The translations under genes were made by a program, and so were the position numbers. Under the pieces are notes generated by a model, which was given only the letters and a program-made list of their open reading frames with translations, was not told the origin of the DNA and did no database searches. Source: Eublepharis macularius (taxonomy: Eukaryota; Chordata; Lepidosauria; Squamata; Eublepharidae). From it: a stretch of DNA of 64,000 bases. Location: contig NC_072790.1 of the NCBI RefSeq assembly GCF_028583425.1, forward strand, positions 10,336,552-10,400,551. The letters are read 5' to 3'. Position 1 is the stretch's first letter; every line of letters starts with the position of its first letter. Positions 47,501 through 57,700 of this stretch are shown one piece after another.

Positions 47501-49918
47501 ATCTGCCTTTTCCCACCTTCAGCAGGTCAGGCAACTGGCGTCCTAACTCTTGTCCCAGGATCTGGCTTCTGGGAACCATGCAACGGTCACCTCCAGGCTA
47601 GACTACTGCAACTCGCTCAATGCAGGGCTGCCCTTGGGCTTGTTACAGCTACTCTAGAATGCCGTGGCACACACCTTACTGGGAATCCATTTAGAGCTGT
47701 GCCAGCTGCACTGGTTTCCTGTTGAGTTCCGGATCCTGTTCAAGGTGTTGGTTTTGGTATTCAAAGCCCTTAACGGACTGGGGCCCATATACCTCTAGGA
47801 CTGCTTTTTCCACTATATCCCTTGCAGGGCCTTGCACTCTGTGGCAAGAAGCTACTCAGGGTCCCTGGCTCGAGGGATGTTCGTCTGGCCTCAACCAGGG
47901 CCAAGGCCTTTTCTGCTCTGGCCCTAGCCTTGTGGATCACTCTCTCATTGGAGATCTGGGCCCTGCAAGATTTGTTGCGGTTCTGCAGAGACTAAGAGAC
48001 GAAGAAATTCCACTGGACCATTGGTTGAGAGCTGGCATCCTGTCCATTCTTTTGACCATCACGCCTCGTCCCGTCCCACCCTGAATGCTTTACCACGGCT
48101 GAATTTTTAGCTTTTTATACTCGTCAACAGTGGAAACTGTTGATGATGCCTGAAACTGAGATTGAATTATTGTGATTTGTGACTTGCTTTTAGTTTTCTG
48201 CTTTTAAATCTGCATTTATTGTTGGTGTTGTTAGTGTTAGCTGCCCTGAGCCTGTTCGCGGGAAGGGTGGGATATAAACCGAATGAATTAAATAGACAAA
48301 TTCTTACTTGATTTAATGTTAGAAAAGACATTGATGAAATTTCTAGAAGTTAGCTGTCTCACTTGAAGTTTGTCATCACATCTGTGTAAATCAAATATAA
48401 ACCCAGGAATGGCTGTCACTCATACCTCAACCTTATTAATTCCCAAGGCTGACTTCTTTCAGAAAACTACATGCCTTATTGTAGAAATGGGATGAACTGA
48501 TTACTAAGAGAAATATGAAAGAAGTTGCCCGTCTGAAGCCCTTCTATCTTCTATAAGGTACCAATAGATATGACTTTTGACATTAATTGCAGCACATCAA
48601 CAGAAATACCAAGCTTAAAATAGTAAATTGCTGTGTTTTGTTTGTATCTACGTCATTTATGTATTTAGATATCCCACTCTAGAGACAGCTGGTCTCCAAC
48701 CTTTTGTCTGTTCCACGAGGAACGATTTAAAAAAGTCCAACGCACATTCCTTGATATCCACTTCTTCCTCCAAATGCCTCAACTGAATGGTATGGTTTAC
48801 TGTATCAAAGGCTGCAGACAGATCTGGGAGGAGCAACAAAGAAGCTTGGCCTTTGTCTACGTTCATGCGCAGATGATTAACTAAAGCCACCAATGGTCAA
48901 CTAAAGCCACCTAAAGCCTGGCCTGAACCCAGACTGAGAAAAGTAGAGAGCACAAGAACAGAACCCAATCCAATCCCAAATCCCTCTTCTTCAAAGCACA
49001 AATATCAACATTGTGCTATGTGACTCAGCAGGAATTTACTCACATTTTAAAGCTTTACACTGTAAGTCACTGAAAAAAATTATGGAAGAGGTAAACACGT
49101 TAAATATGCCACTATCTTACCTGGCAATGTCAAATACACGGTCTGCTATCCTCCCACCAACCTGTAACGAAAGTAAAAATTAGCATTTGCTACAGCATTC
49201 AGTGACTAAACTAATATTGCTATTATTTAACTTGGAAACTGCTTTGTTTTTGCCCCCTCCCCAACATGTGCACACGGCCACTTACTGCATAAACAGTTTC
49301 CAACAGAGAGAATCACGGGGTTGGAAGGGACCTCCGGGGTCATCTAGTCCAACCCCCTGCACACTGCAGGGCATTCACCACCACCTCCCCCATATGTACA
49401 CGGGACGCCTGCAGGAAACCGCTGCTGACGCCCGATCGAAGGAAGTAGATGGAGAGAGGCGCGGGCTGCTGTGCAGCCCCGGCTGCGGTGGGAAGGAGCC
49501 GGCAGGGAACTGCAAACGCGGGAGCGCCCCAGACAGGCAACGCGGGGCCGGGGCGGGCTGGAGCGGGAAGCCCCGGGCGAGGCCCTCGGGGGGGAGGCGG
49601 GGGGGAGGGCGGGAGGCTGGTCGCCCCGCAGGGAGCGGCAAAGGGGCGGCCCCGCCGCCGCGGCCCCGCAAGGGAGGCCAGGCCGGATCCCGGCCGGGAT
49701 TGCGGGAGGCCCCGCCGCCGCGCCCCGACCTCCTGCCGCAGGTACTCGCAGCGCTCGGGCTCCGGCTGGGCGGCCGCCCAGTTCTTCTGCTTCCGCTTCA
49801 GCCGCCGGTCGAAGGGCTGCAGGGCGCGGGTGGCGGCGGAGCGAGCGCCCAGGCAAGGCCGCCGCCAGGGCAGGCGCAGGCGCAGACGCCGCCCCGCTCG
49901 CACCAGCGCCGCCGCCAT
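38411..49918 (-). CDS. NDUFAF5: NDUFAF5, mitochondrial complex I assembly factor (11 exons, complete)
   Basis: Eleven exons join in phase to 333 codons and a stop (the human protein is 345 residues). The N terminus ([20 protein letters not shown]) is Arg/Ala-rich without acids, as in a mitochondrial presequence. It is followed by [16 protein letters not shown], then the class I SAM-methyltransferase motif [14 protein letters not shown] (motif I), [52 protein letters not shown] and a C-terminal region with [18 protein letters not shown]5 acts in the mitochondrial matrix and is known to hydroxylate an arginine of NDUFS7 early in complex I assembly. Human motif I is LDLGCGRGY; here the third glycine is Ser. 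The gene diverges from ESF1 at a shared CpG-rich promoter and converges on SEL1L2. Confidence 0.97.
38688..38770 (-). CDS. NDUFAF5: NDUFAF5 exon 10
   Basis: 83 bases reading [20 protein letters not shown] and GWKFHESQ; acceptor TTGTTAG, donor GTAATG. A poly-G tract lies just 3' of it in the intron. Confidence 0.95.
39706..39789 (-). CDS. NDUFAF5: NDUFAF5 exon 9
   Basis: 84 bases in phase 1 to 1: [20 protein letters not shown] and AAAAVYR. Human has [20 protein letters not shown]. Acceptor TTTTAG, donor GTAAGT. Confidence 0.95.
40020..40400 (+). mobile_element. CR1 LINE 3' UTR fragment
   Basis: The stretch ends GGTCTGGACTAGATGACCCT, the plus-orientation CR1 tail, after a body with CAGGAAGAAATGTCCCTCC. 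It lies in NDUFAF5 intron 8. Confidence 0.7.
40765..40825 (-). CDS. NDUFAF5: NDUFAF5 exon 8, GC donor
   Basis: [20 protein letters not shown] plus one base, then the intron begins GCAAGT. The frame and the human match (EDLQGMGESN) fix the boundary, so this is a GC-AG intron with the ideal AAG|GCAAGT context. Confidence 0.94.
42347..42544 (-). CDS. NDUFAF5: NDUFAF5 exon 7
   Basis: 66 codons, phase 0 to 0, with [40 protein letters not shown] and GFNTLTV. It is the largest and best conserved coding exon. Acceptor TTCCAG, donor GTAACT. Confidence 0.97.
43085..43178. repeat. 30-bp tandem repeat ending in a perfect hairpin
   Basis: Two full units starting TTGCCCATGGCCAGCTAATG (43085 and 43115) and a third partial one at 43145. 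The third runs into GCCCATGGCCAGC-TAATGG-GCTGGCCATGGGC, a hairpin with 13-bp perfect arms (43147-43178). In NDUFAF5 intron 6. Confidence 0.9.
43864..44060 (+). mobile_element. Second tRNA-SINE family
   Basis: TTTCCACTCTGCCATGGAAG, GGTTGTTGTGAGAATAAATG, GCTTTGGGTCCCCACTGGGC are marks of this family. In NDUFAF5 intron 6. Confidence 0.65.
44174..44213 (-). CDS. NDUFAF5: NDUFAF5 exon 6
   Basis: Forty bases reading [13 protein letters not shown]; acceptor TTTTAG, donor GTGAGT. Human has [13 protein letters not shown]. Confidence 0.95.
44468..44576 (-). mobile_element. Sauria SINE, tail half
   Basis: AATAACATTCGATTTATATA through CAGAGCGGTTTACAAAG to ATCACCCTGTGA; truncated. In NDUFAF5 intron 5. 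Confidence 0.8.
44753..44856 (-). CDS. NDUFAF5: NDUFAF5 exon 5
   Basis: 104 bases reading [20 protein letters not shown] and FDLVVSSL, nearly identical to human. Acceptor ATTTAG, donor GTAATT. Confidence 0.96.
44959..45006 (-). CDS. NDUFAF5: NDUFAF5 exon 4
   Basis: Sixteen codons, [16 protein letters not shown], matching human ETIGKFFQADIAENAL. The D is the acidic residue of motif II. Acceptor TTTGTAG, donor GTGAGT. Confidence 0.95.
45007..47167. other. NDUFAF5 introns 2-3, nothing beyond exon 3
   Basis: A G-rich segment at 45650-46090 has ORFs on both strands but no recognised domain. The rest is AT-rich unique-looking sequence. Confidence 0.4.
46288..46351 (-). CDS. NDUFAF5: NDUFAF5 exon 3 (SAM motif I)
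   Basis: 64 bases reading [19 protein letters not shown] then NK. It carries the SAM-binding glycine loop; the residue after GCGR is Ser where human has Gly. Confidence 0.96.
47168..48298 (+). mobile_element. CR1/L2-type LINE, RT fragment and 3' end
   Basis: The + strand encodes [18 protein letters not shown], the start of a CR1/L2 reverse transcriptase, then jumps to the C-terminal part ([13 protein letters not shown] in another frame). It ends with GGGAAGGGTGGGATATAAAC, the usual tail. Most of the RT core is missing. It lies in NDUFAF5 intron 2. Confidence 0.8.
48660..48895 (-). mobile_element. LINE reverse transcriptase fragment
   Basis: The minus strand reads [20 protein letters not shown] and [11 protein letters not shown], the RT catalytic-region neighbourhood of CR1/L2 LINEs. 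It is opposite to the fragment at 47168-48298, so it is a separate insertion or an inversion. Confidence 0.8.
49121..49161 (-). CDS. NDUFAF5: NDUFAF5 exon 2
   Basis: 41 bases reading [13 protein letters not shown] plus two bases; acceptor GTTACAG, donor GTAAGA. It matches human VGSRIADRVYDIP. Confidence 0.95.
49309..49380 (-). mobile_element. CR1 LINE 3' end fragment
   Basis: AGAATCACGGGGTTGGAAGG then CATCTAGTCCAACCCCCTGC is a classic CR1 terminus. It lies in NDUFAF5 intron 1 at the edge of the CpG island. Confidence 0.8.
49730..49918 (-). CDS. NDUFAF5: NDUFAF5 exon 1 (start codon, presequence)
   Basis: 63 codons from MAAALV to YLRQE. The start is the first ATG giving the presequence and sits in a good context (GCTATGG, also a YY1-like GCCGCCAT on the + strand). 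An upstream in-frame ATG at 50005 would add 29 residues but falls among the promoter motifs. The donor GTCGGG is unusually weak. Confidence 0.92.
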
Positions 49919-49951
49919 AGCGACCCCGAGGGCGACGCGACGCCGCCCTCT

Positions 49952-50011
49952 CCGGAAGCGGAAAGGCCAGGAGCAGAGACACAGGAAGGGAGCAGAGCGG
50001 ATCACTTCCGG
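49952..50011. promoter_or_regulatory. Two opposed ETS cores (CCGGAAGC and CACTTCCGG)
   Basis: CCGGAAGC at 49952-49959 and CACTTCCGG at 50003-50011 face in opposite directions upstream of the NDUFAF5 start. Paired ETS (GABP-type) sites are common in nuclear genes for mitochondrial proteins. A YY1-like GCCGCCAT (49911-49918) overlaps the NDUFAF5 start codon. Confidence 0.5.
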
Positions 50012-50135
50012 CGGAGGGCCGCGCCGCTCTGCCCCTGGCGTCTCTCTGCTCCCACACGGCGGGAAGGGGGAGCCGCGGAGGCGGCGCAGATCTCCCGGTC
50101 TGTTTGGCCTTCCTGAGCCGCCGTCGTTCGCGACC

Positions 50136-50147
50136 TGACGTCATTGG
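50136..50147. promoter_or_regulatory. CRE (TGACGTCA) overlapping an inverted CCAAT box
   Basis: A perfect palindromic TGACGTCA shares its last base with ATTGG, the reverse of CCAAT. This composite of CREB/ATF and NF-Y sites is typical of TATA-less housekeeping promoters and would suit either gene. Confidence 0.6.
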
Positions 50148-50149
50148 CC

Positions 50150-50234
50150 TGCGCCAGGACACGCGAGGAAGGAGGCGCTCGGCGCGCGGAGGAGCCTCAG
50201 TCAGCTGCGGGAGCGGAGCGAGCGGCGTCAGCAG
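50150..50234 (+). other. ESF1: Probable ESF1 untranslated exon 1 (3' part)
   Basis: GC-rich sequence downstream of the CRE/CCAAT pair ends at CAG|GTAGGG, the only good donor before the coding exon. The coding exon begins with an AG acceptor 33 bases before the start codon, so an upstream untranslated exon is needed. The 5' limit is not visible. Confidence 0.45.
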
Positions 50235-50236
50235 GT

Positions 50237-50508
50237 AGGGTTGCCAGCCTCCAGGGGGCGGCTGGAGATCTCCCGGGCACAGACCCCTCGGTCCCCCCTG
50301 CAGGGAACCGCGTCAGGCGGGGGACCGGAGAGGACAGCACGGCCCCCTGGCTCTCGAAATCTCCGGCCCTCGAAATCCAGGGGGGCGCTACGGTGGGGTG
50401 GGACCTGGAGGCTGGAGGGCGGGCTCTGTGGACCCAGGCCCCACCCCGCCCCCTGCAAGCTCCGCGCCCAGATCTCCAGGGACCTCCCAAGAGTGAGTTG
50501 GCAACCCT
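50237..50508. mobile_element. Inverted-repeat element at the start of ESF1 intron 1
   Basis: It begins AGGGTTGCCAGCCTCCAGG directly after the GT of the presumed exon 1 donor and ends GAGTTGGCAACCCT. It is GC-rich with a CTCGAAATCT-type interior. Confidence 0.75.
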
Positions 50509-50649
50509 CGAAGGCAGGTTGAACCACGCGGCCTTCCATAGCTTTGCCTCGAAATCCTTGGCAGAGGTGCTCAGAAGTGAGCCCCATGTTATCCCGTGGG
50601 GCTTACTTCCAAGAAAGTGTCCTTAGGAGCCTGTATACTTTGACCATAG

Positions 50650-50775
50650 ATGCAGAGGAGTTAGCCGTGTCAGTCTGTAGTTGCAAAATCAAAAAGAGGC
50701 CAGTAGCACCTTTAAGACTAACCAACTTTATTGTAGCATAAGCTTTCGAGAGCCACAGCTCTCTTCATCAGATGT
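50650..50775 (-). repeat. Tail repeat, reverse copy
   Basis: GGCCAGTAGCACCTTTAAGA, AGCATAAGCTTTCGAGAGCC and ACAGCTCTCTTCATCAGATG. In ESF1 intron 1. Confidence 0.65.
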
Positions 50776-50807
50776 ATACTTTGATGGGACTGAGAAGGAT
50801 GTAAGTC

Positions 50808-50940
50808 TGTTTAGGAGACACTCACAGCCCAACCTCCCTCAAAGGGTTGTTGGGAGGATGAAATGGAAGAGAGGAAACTAAGATTAGCTGCTTTGGTTCT
50901 CAGTTAGGGAGAAAGGCGGGATGTTAAAGTAAAATGTGAA
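50808..50940 (+). mobile_element. Second tRNA-SINE family, tail half
   Basis: AACCTCCCTCAAAGGGTTGT and GCTGCTTTGGTTCTCAG then GGAGAAAGGCGGGATGTTAA. Confidence 0.6.
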
Positions 50941-51292
50941 TTATCTCTATTCTGTCACAACAACAACCCTCTGTGCCACAAGAGAAGATTCCTTCTTATT
51001 CCTTCAGTTATAGAATCCACTTCCAGTTTAGCATGAAGGAGTTGCCGTTGAAAAGATAATGCAAAAGGCATCCTGTGTGCCTAAACTATGCCATATAGTC
51101 TGGAGTGGATAATTTGTGCACACACACACGCAGACCGCTCCCCCACCCCGCCCCAGTGTTAAGTTATTGAAAGGCGTAGTGTTATTTGGCTATCTTACAA
51201 GAACCTCATCTGCAATTTTATAGGGAGCTCTTATTCTTTTCATAAAATGTAGACACTTCATGAATTTAATCGTTCTTTTTTTTTTTCTTCAG

Positions 51293-51791
51293 AAGTTCAA
51301 GTTTGGATTTTTAAAAAGCATCAAGATGTTGCCAAAGAAGGAGCTTATTAAGGACCAGCGGTTCTCCCGCATTAACAAAGACCCCCGATTTTGGGAAATG
51401 CCAGAAAAAGACCGCAAGATTAAAATTGATAAAAGATTTCGGGCTATGTTTCATGACAAGAAATTCAAGCTTAAATATACTGTGGATAAGCGAGGACGCC
51501 CAATTCATCGCAGCTCTACAGAAGATATGAAGCGCTTTTATAACCTTTCTGATTCAGATTCTGATCTTTCAGAGGATGAGAAGGAAACTAAGGGGGAAAA
51601 GGCAAAATCTAAAGGAGAAGATGACTTTGGGAAGTCTAGTGATAAGAACTCTGAGGAAGAAAGCAAACTGATAAATGATGCTTGTTCACCAGCTTCAGGG
51701 TTAGATACCTCAAACAATGAAGGCCAGAAAAGGAAATCCTTCAAATCCACAAAGAATCTAAAAGAAATAAATGCCATTAAATTGTCACAAG
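51293..51791 (+). CDS. ESF1: ESF1 first coding exon (exon 2)
   Basis: 33 bases of 5' UTR and 155 codons plus one base. The acceptor is a long T-tract ending TTCTTCAG, the donor AAG|GTAAGG. The C-terminal half ([20 protein letters not shown] and on) is charged and of low complexity. Confidence 0.95.
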
Positions 51792-54700
51792 GTAAGGAGG
51801 AATTTGCACCATAAAAGCAAAGAGCAGTTTTTGTGCGGAGGACGTTGTTGGCTCTTGGTGGCAGTGGAAAATTGCTGCCTCGTAAGACATTCAGACCCCG
51901 AGATAATTGAATTAGGTTGGCTGAATGTAATTAATCAGTTGTCTGTTGCCCAGGCCCTACCCACTTTTTCTTGGAAGTAAGTTTCATTTATTTCAATGGA
52001 AAGTACTTACAAGTCAGTTTGAGTGTTCGGCAATAATGAACAATCTGTTCTATGTTTTTGTAAGTTTTCTTCATGTGAAATCTGTTGCATTTTCACCTCA
52101 TTCTTCCTCCAGGCAGTTTAGGGTGGCCCACACAGTCCTCCTGGCCTCCACTTTCTGCTCACAACAGCCCTGTGAGGTAGATTAGGCTGAGAGAGGGACT
52201 AACCTAGGATCATCCAGTTGATTTTATTGCAAAGTACGAAATTGAACTTGAGTGTGGCTAATCAGAGCTTTATACTATGAGCACAGCATCATACCATCTC
52301 TGTTTTGTTGGAGACAACCAATTTATTTTATGATTAGCCCAGAGAGCCAGTGTGGTTAGTGGTTAGAGCGTAGGATTACGCTCTAACCACTGGAAGCTTG
52401 CTGGGTGACCTTGGGCCATTCAGTCTCTCTCAAGCTAACCTGCCTCCCAGGGGTCGTGTCAGTTCTAGGGATGGCAGTCCATGGCAGATAGACCCCCAAA
52501 CCCCTCACAGCAAGCACTCCAGCGCATTGGTTGAAAGGTCTTTATTTAGAGATCCATTAAGTTCATGCGTACATCCATAGATGGGAAAGTTGGCAGGAAT
52601 GATTATACAGGCAAAGGCACTATTGATACAGGAAGTACTATTTCCCCTTCCTTTGGAGTAGTTTGCATTTAGGCACGAAAACCTCAGAAGTTGCATGAGA
52701 ACACAATCGCTTAGTCTGGATAGAAACAGCAGAAGATTACAAAGAATTCAAAGTCTTTCTCCCCTGGGAAATGGTTACACTTCTGGTTCCAGCTACAAGG
52801 CCAGTGCCACATATTTTCAGAGATAACAGGTTGTTTACTTTCCCTGTGAAAGCAGCATTAGCACTTTCGTTTTCAGGCAGGCCAAGGATGGCATGACTAT
52901 GTGGCTACATTACAAAGCGCAACTACCTGAACATGGCATGAAATCATACAGTGGATCAATACAGTAGATCAGAAAATACGTCAATGGCATGGGTGTGTGC
53001 ACACATGACAGGTTGTTGTGAGGATGAAATGGAGGAGAAGAAAACGACAGAAGCAGCTTTGGGGCAAAACGTGTGTGGGTGGGGGTGGGGAAGAAATGAA
53101 CTGAATAAATAAATGAATAGCATCTTTTATGGTGTCACAAAAGAATAGTAAGTCCATGTCGCAGTGCTGTGGTTGTGACAGGACAGCCGATGTGCATTTC
53201 CTCAGATCAAGAATGCAGGATGAGAAATGGACAAGGATTTGGGCAAAGGAGCGTGACGGATCCCTGTAGTGCTGAGGGACCTTCCTTTGGAAGGATGCTC
53301 CTGCTTGACTGCACTGAGCTCAGCATGATGATGAAGGAGGAGGAGGAGGAGGCGCTACGGTGGGAAGGGGCGGCTGCCTGAGTTGCTCATTGCGGGCTGC
53401 TGCCCACCCTGCTTTGCTATTGCAGTGCTGGGTCGAGAGTCGCAAACTCCAGTCTCCAGGCACTCTTCAGGAACTATTTTTACGTTACCTGCCTTCCATA
53501 TGATCTCTGCTCTTGGATTCTGGTTGCACTTGAAGTTCCGTGTTTGTGTAATGTTCTTCATTTAGCATTAAACAATTCAGGCCCCTTGAGAGCCCCGTTG
53601 AGAAAATTTTACCTGTTGTCGTCGATGAGTACTGTAGAACACAGTTTAAAGGCATTTCTGTTCTGACAGTTCTTGAAAATGCTGAGACGGGGCTGCCCAT
53701 GTGAATTCAAAGTAGTAACGGATGGAAATGCAGTGGTAGTCAAAGTGATTTTATCCAGTGCTCGGTCAAACAACTTGAATTATTTTTCCTGAATAAATAT
53801 GCTTTCTTCTCCAGCCTCCCCATTATATTTTAAAAATGTGTTGGCTTTTTCCCTACAACTACACCCAGCCAAGGTTGAAGCTTTGTTATGACAGAAGAGG
53901 AAAACAGAAGAGCCACTGCAGTTGGAAGGCTCAATCAGGCTTGAGGGTGGCTTCCAACTTCGTTGAGTGGCGTGGTGGGATCCAGGCCCTGAGGTCATTG
54001 GTTGGTCGGATTCAACCAGCTTTTGCACTGGTAAAAAAAGGAAGAGCCGGTCCCCTTCAGCCACCAAAAATGCTGTCTTGGGAATAAAGGGGACCTGCAT
54101 GAATGAGAGAGTTGGAGGAAGGAGGAGAATTAGATGAGGTGGAGTGAAAATGCTGCCAGGATCCAGCCCCGTTGATTTGTAGGCCTCTCTGTAAGTGATA
54201 AATATTTCTTCTTGCCACTTAGTGAGATCATTACCCACACTTGATTTACCAAGATGCTACGTGCTCGTTATTATCAGCTGCTTTTTGGTTTACTGTCATT
54301 TATATTTATTTGGTTAGAGGGAATATAATAAAGCCTCTGTGCAGCATGATCAGGGAGGCCCCGTATTAGGAAGCTCTATTCTTTTTTACATCCAATACTT
54401 CTGCTATGCTGTTCTTGTTTTGGAGATAATGAGATTTATCATTTTTTTAAAAGGGAAGTTTTTGCTCTGATGTCGCAGTATAAAGGTGTGTTAAATGTAT
54501 CATTGATGATTTTCTTCTTTGTATAGCAAAGGGAGGTGATTTCTCTGCTGGTCGCATCAATAAAAACTACGTAGAAAGTAAAACGTGTAAAAATGAGGAG
54601 AGCTCCGAGCTTGAAGAATTAGCTGCTGTTGAACAAAGTGAAGAGGAAAGTGAGTCAGAAGCTAGTGAAGAGTTGGAAGAGGAAAGCGGTTTGGGAGACG

Positions 54701-57700
54701 ATGGAAAAATATCAGGAGGGAGTGACTCAGAAGACGGAGGAGAAACCGAAGATGAAAGCGAGAACGACGGTGATGAAAATGACAGCGGACCTGATTTGGC
54801 AAGGGGCAAAGGCAACATAGAAACGAGTTCTGAGGAGGAGGAGGATGATGAAGAGGATTTGACTGAGACGCTTCCAAAGGAGCCTGAAGTTGTACATGAC
54901 TGGGGAGAACTGGCTAAAGGGGTTCCTCGTGCAGATAAGGTGAGTGTCAGGTACTGCCATGGCTCAGGTGTTAGGATTCAGCAGTTGCTCAGGTTCACAG
55001 GGTGAAAGTGAGTTTTAGCAATCTGTCCGGTTCTGCCAAAAGCTCTCAAGGATTTCACTGCACGAGCCCAGGAACTGCATGAGTTAAAGCAACTTTGTTG
55101 ATTAGCTGTTAGTTCATTCCCTATTACAGTCCTTGCTAAGACTCACGCCTTTCTAGAAGCATACAATAGGTAGAGGAGTTTCAGCCCAGCCCCTCCCCCG
55201 AGTCAGACAGCTAAGCATAATAAAGGAAGAGCAAAACAAAACAGAGATGTTGTCAGTTCCTGTTCAGTGGATCTTCTCAAAATATCCGCCCCAATCAGAC
55301 CAGGCAGAGACAGATTCAGTAAACGGTTTTATTCAGGAATTCCCGTACAACCAACTAACACAAGGCAATTGCTGAGAATATTTAACTGTAACAATGCAGA
55401 TTATATATTCCTTCCCCTCCCCTTTTCCTATGGAATGGAACTCTTGGCTTTGACAGCCTTTCAACGCTAGAAAACTAAACTGCAACGATGTAACTTCCAT
55501 ACCTTCTATGACCGACAGGTTAACCCCTGTCAAACATTGAACTGCAGCTATGTAACTTCTCTACCTTCTATGCCAGACAAGTTAACCCCTGTCTGACAGA
55601 TGTTACGTGCAGCTTCAAGGCCAGGCAGCCGGTTTCCCACTCTGGGACGGAGATAACAGCACGCGGAGAGATTCCAAGCCGCAGCGGCTGTTAACATCAA
55701 ACTTACACAGAATCAACCTGCTTCTGGCCCTAGAATTACACAGAGGTGCACAGAACCTCGCAAGGTGTGACAGGAGACCTCCTGACAGTGAGACTCTACC
55801 AAGGGTGATACAGCTGGAGTCCAGTGGCACATTCAGAGGCTTACAAAATGCAAGTTTTTGAGAGTCAGAGCTATCTTGATCAGGTGCACTGAGATGTATG
55901 CCTGTTTGGTTGATGCCACCCCATTTATCATATCAGTAGCTCTCAGAAATGCTGCTGGCCCTCGCCGCGTGTGTGTGTTCAGAAGTAAGTCCCGCTGAGT
56001 TCAGCAAGACTTGCCGCAGGTAGTTAGATTGGTATCCATCCAGTGAGCTTTGTGACCAGTAAAGGGAATTTCAACTTCAGCCTCTCAAACCCCAGCCGGA
56101 TAATATGACCTTGACACCATTCTAGCTCTCGGGAATAGCTATTTCTACCAACAAAATAGGCAGGAGCAAAGTTCATGTTTTGATTTACTTATTTTATTCA
56201 ATTTATATTCCACTTGCCCCTGAGCGAGTCCTTAAATCACCCTGGTTCTTTTGGAGCATGCTGTGCGGTGCTTCCCTGTGGTGCTGAGCTTGTAAACTTT
56301 AGCTGCTTTAATTTTGGTTTGCTTTTCGAAGCCCTTGGCCCTGGCTGCTGACTGCTGTCGCTAGCTGGCCTGTGCAAAGCTCGTTGCTGCGAGGAAGACC
56401 ACCTGAACCTCGGGGATAACGAGTGGGCTTTGCTGCTTGGCTTAGAGGGAATGCTGTGCCACTCCCCAACCCCTTTCTCCTTCCCCCCTTTCTGGCAGTG
56501 TTGGCGTACAGAGGGACGTTTTCCTTGTTTCTTGGAGTGCTGCAAATCGCAAACTGTTTGTCTTAGGTTCACATTGTGTCTGTGTTGACCAAGGGGAAAA
56601 ATACCACCTCAGTTATACAGAACTGTTTACGGGGACGGATTCCCGGGAGGGATCCCCATTTTTTGGCCTTTCTGCAGGGCAGGAAGCTTTGCAGCTGTTC
56701 TCAGATCAAATGGTGAATCCCCCAATCTGTTCTTGTTTTGTGCCGAAGTCTAAATTTACAGCTGAAATTCCCCCGGTTATTTACAACGGGTTGATGCATT
56801 TGTTTGCTCCTCAGGCTTAGTTTGGATAACTTAACAAAGTTAGGACCTTAACAGACTGAAGACCTGCTAACAAGATTACTTTTCTCCCATGCAGGTCACA
56901 CACAGGTTGGCGGTTTGCAACATGGACTGGGATCGGCTGAAGGCTAAGGACCTCTTGGCTTTATTTAATTCTTTTACACCGAAGGGGGGGATTATCTTTT
57001 CCGTCAAGGTAAGCACTTCTTTTGAACGGCCAAGTGCAAGCGAGAGTGCTAATTGGACTGGGGAGGTAGTCTGTCCTTGCTTGCTTGCTTGATCGATTGA
57101 TTGATTGAACTCAGTGTGGCAAACGTTCCTCTCCCCTCCTTCTTTGTATCCTTACAACAACCCTGTGAGGAGATTCGGCTGAGAGTGTGTGATTGGCTCC
57201 AGGTCACCCAGTGAGCTCCCACGGTACAGTGGGGATTTGAACCTGGTTCTCCCAGATCTTAGAGCAATGAGCTTAACCATTATGCTGTGCTGGTTCCTAC
57301 TCCCAAATTAGATTTGGCTGTGAGACCAGCAGAGGTTCTGAGGTGAGTGGGGGGGGGGGGCACGTTTGAGGAGAAGTGGGGCAGTTCAGTCTCGGCCAAG
57401 GCTGCTGTAGGGAAACCTGAGGAAATGCACTGCTAGCTGGTGTTGCTGTGGCAAGAGCAACCGTACCTGAAGAGTAAATGAAGCTTGGAGATGCTGACAT
57501 GAGGGTGTGGTAGTCCCAAGCCATGTCTCCACCTCAGAATTAAAGCCGAGGAGGGGCAGGAGTCAGGCAGAGGGGAGGGAGGGGCCCAGCAGAAATGCCT
57601 CTACACGCCAAGAGGGCTCCAGGTGCAGGCCTGACCTTCCAGAAGAGGCCCTTCTGGGGGTGGGGGGTGGGTGGGATAACCAAGCCCTGTTTAGTGAACT

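Larger units (their letters stand above)
49430..50270. promoter_or_regulatory. CpG island, bidirectional NDUFAF5/ESF1 promoter
   Basis: A very GC- and CpG-rich block covers NDUFAF5 exon 1 and the divergent start of ESF1. No TATA box is seen. The long ORFs here on both strands are a by-product of high GC. Divergent housekeeping pairs commonly share such promoters. Confidence 0.85.

Noticed and set aside
49187-50116. 309-codon + strand ORF and other long ORFs over the CpG island
   Set aside because: They arise from high GC content opposite NDUFAF5 exon 1 and show no domain or codon pattern of a gene.
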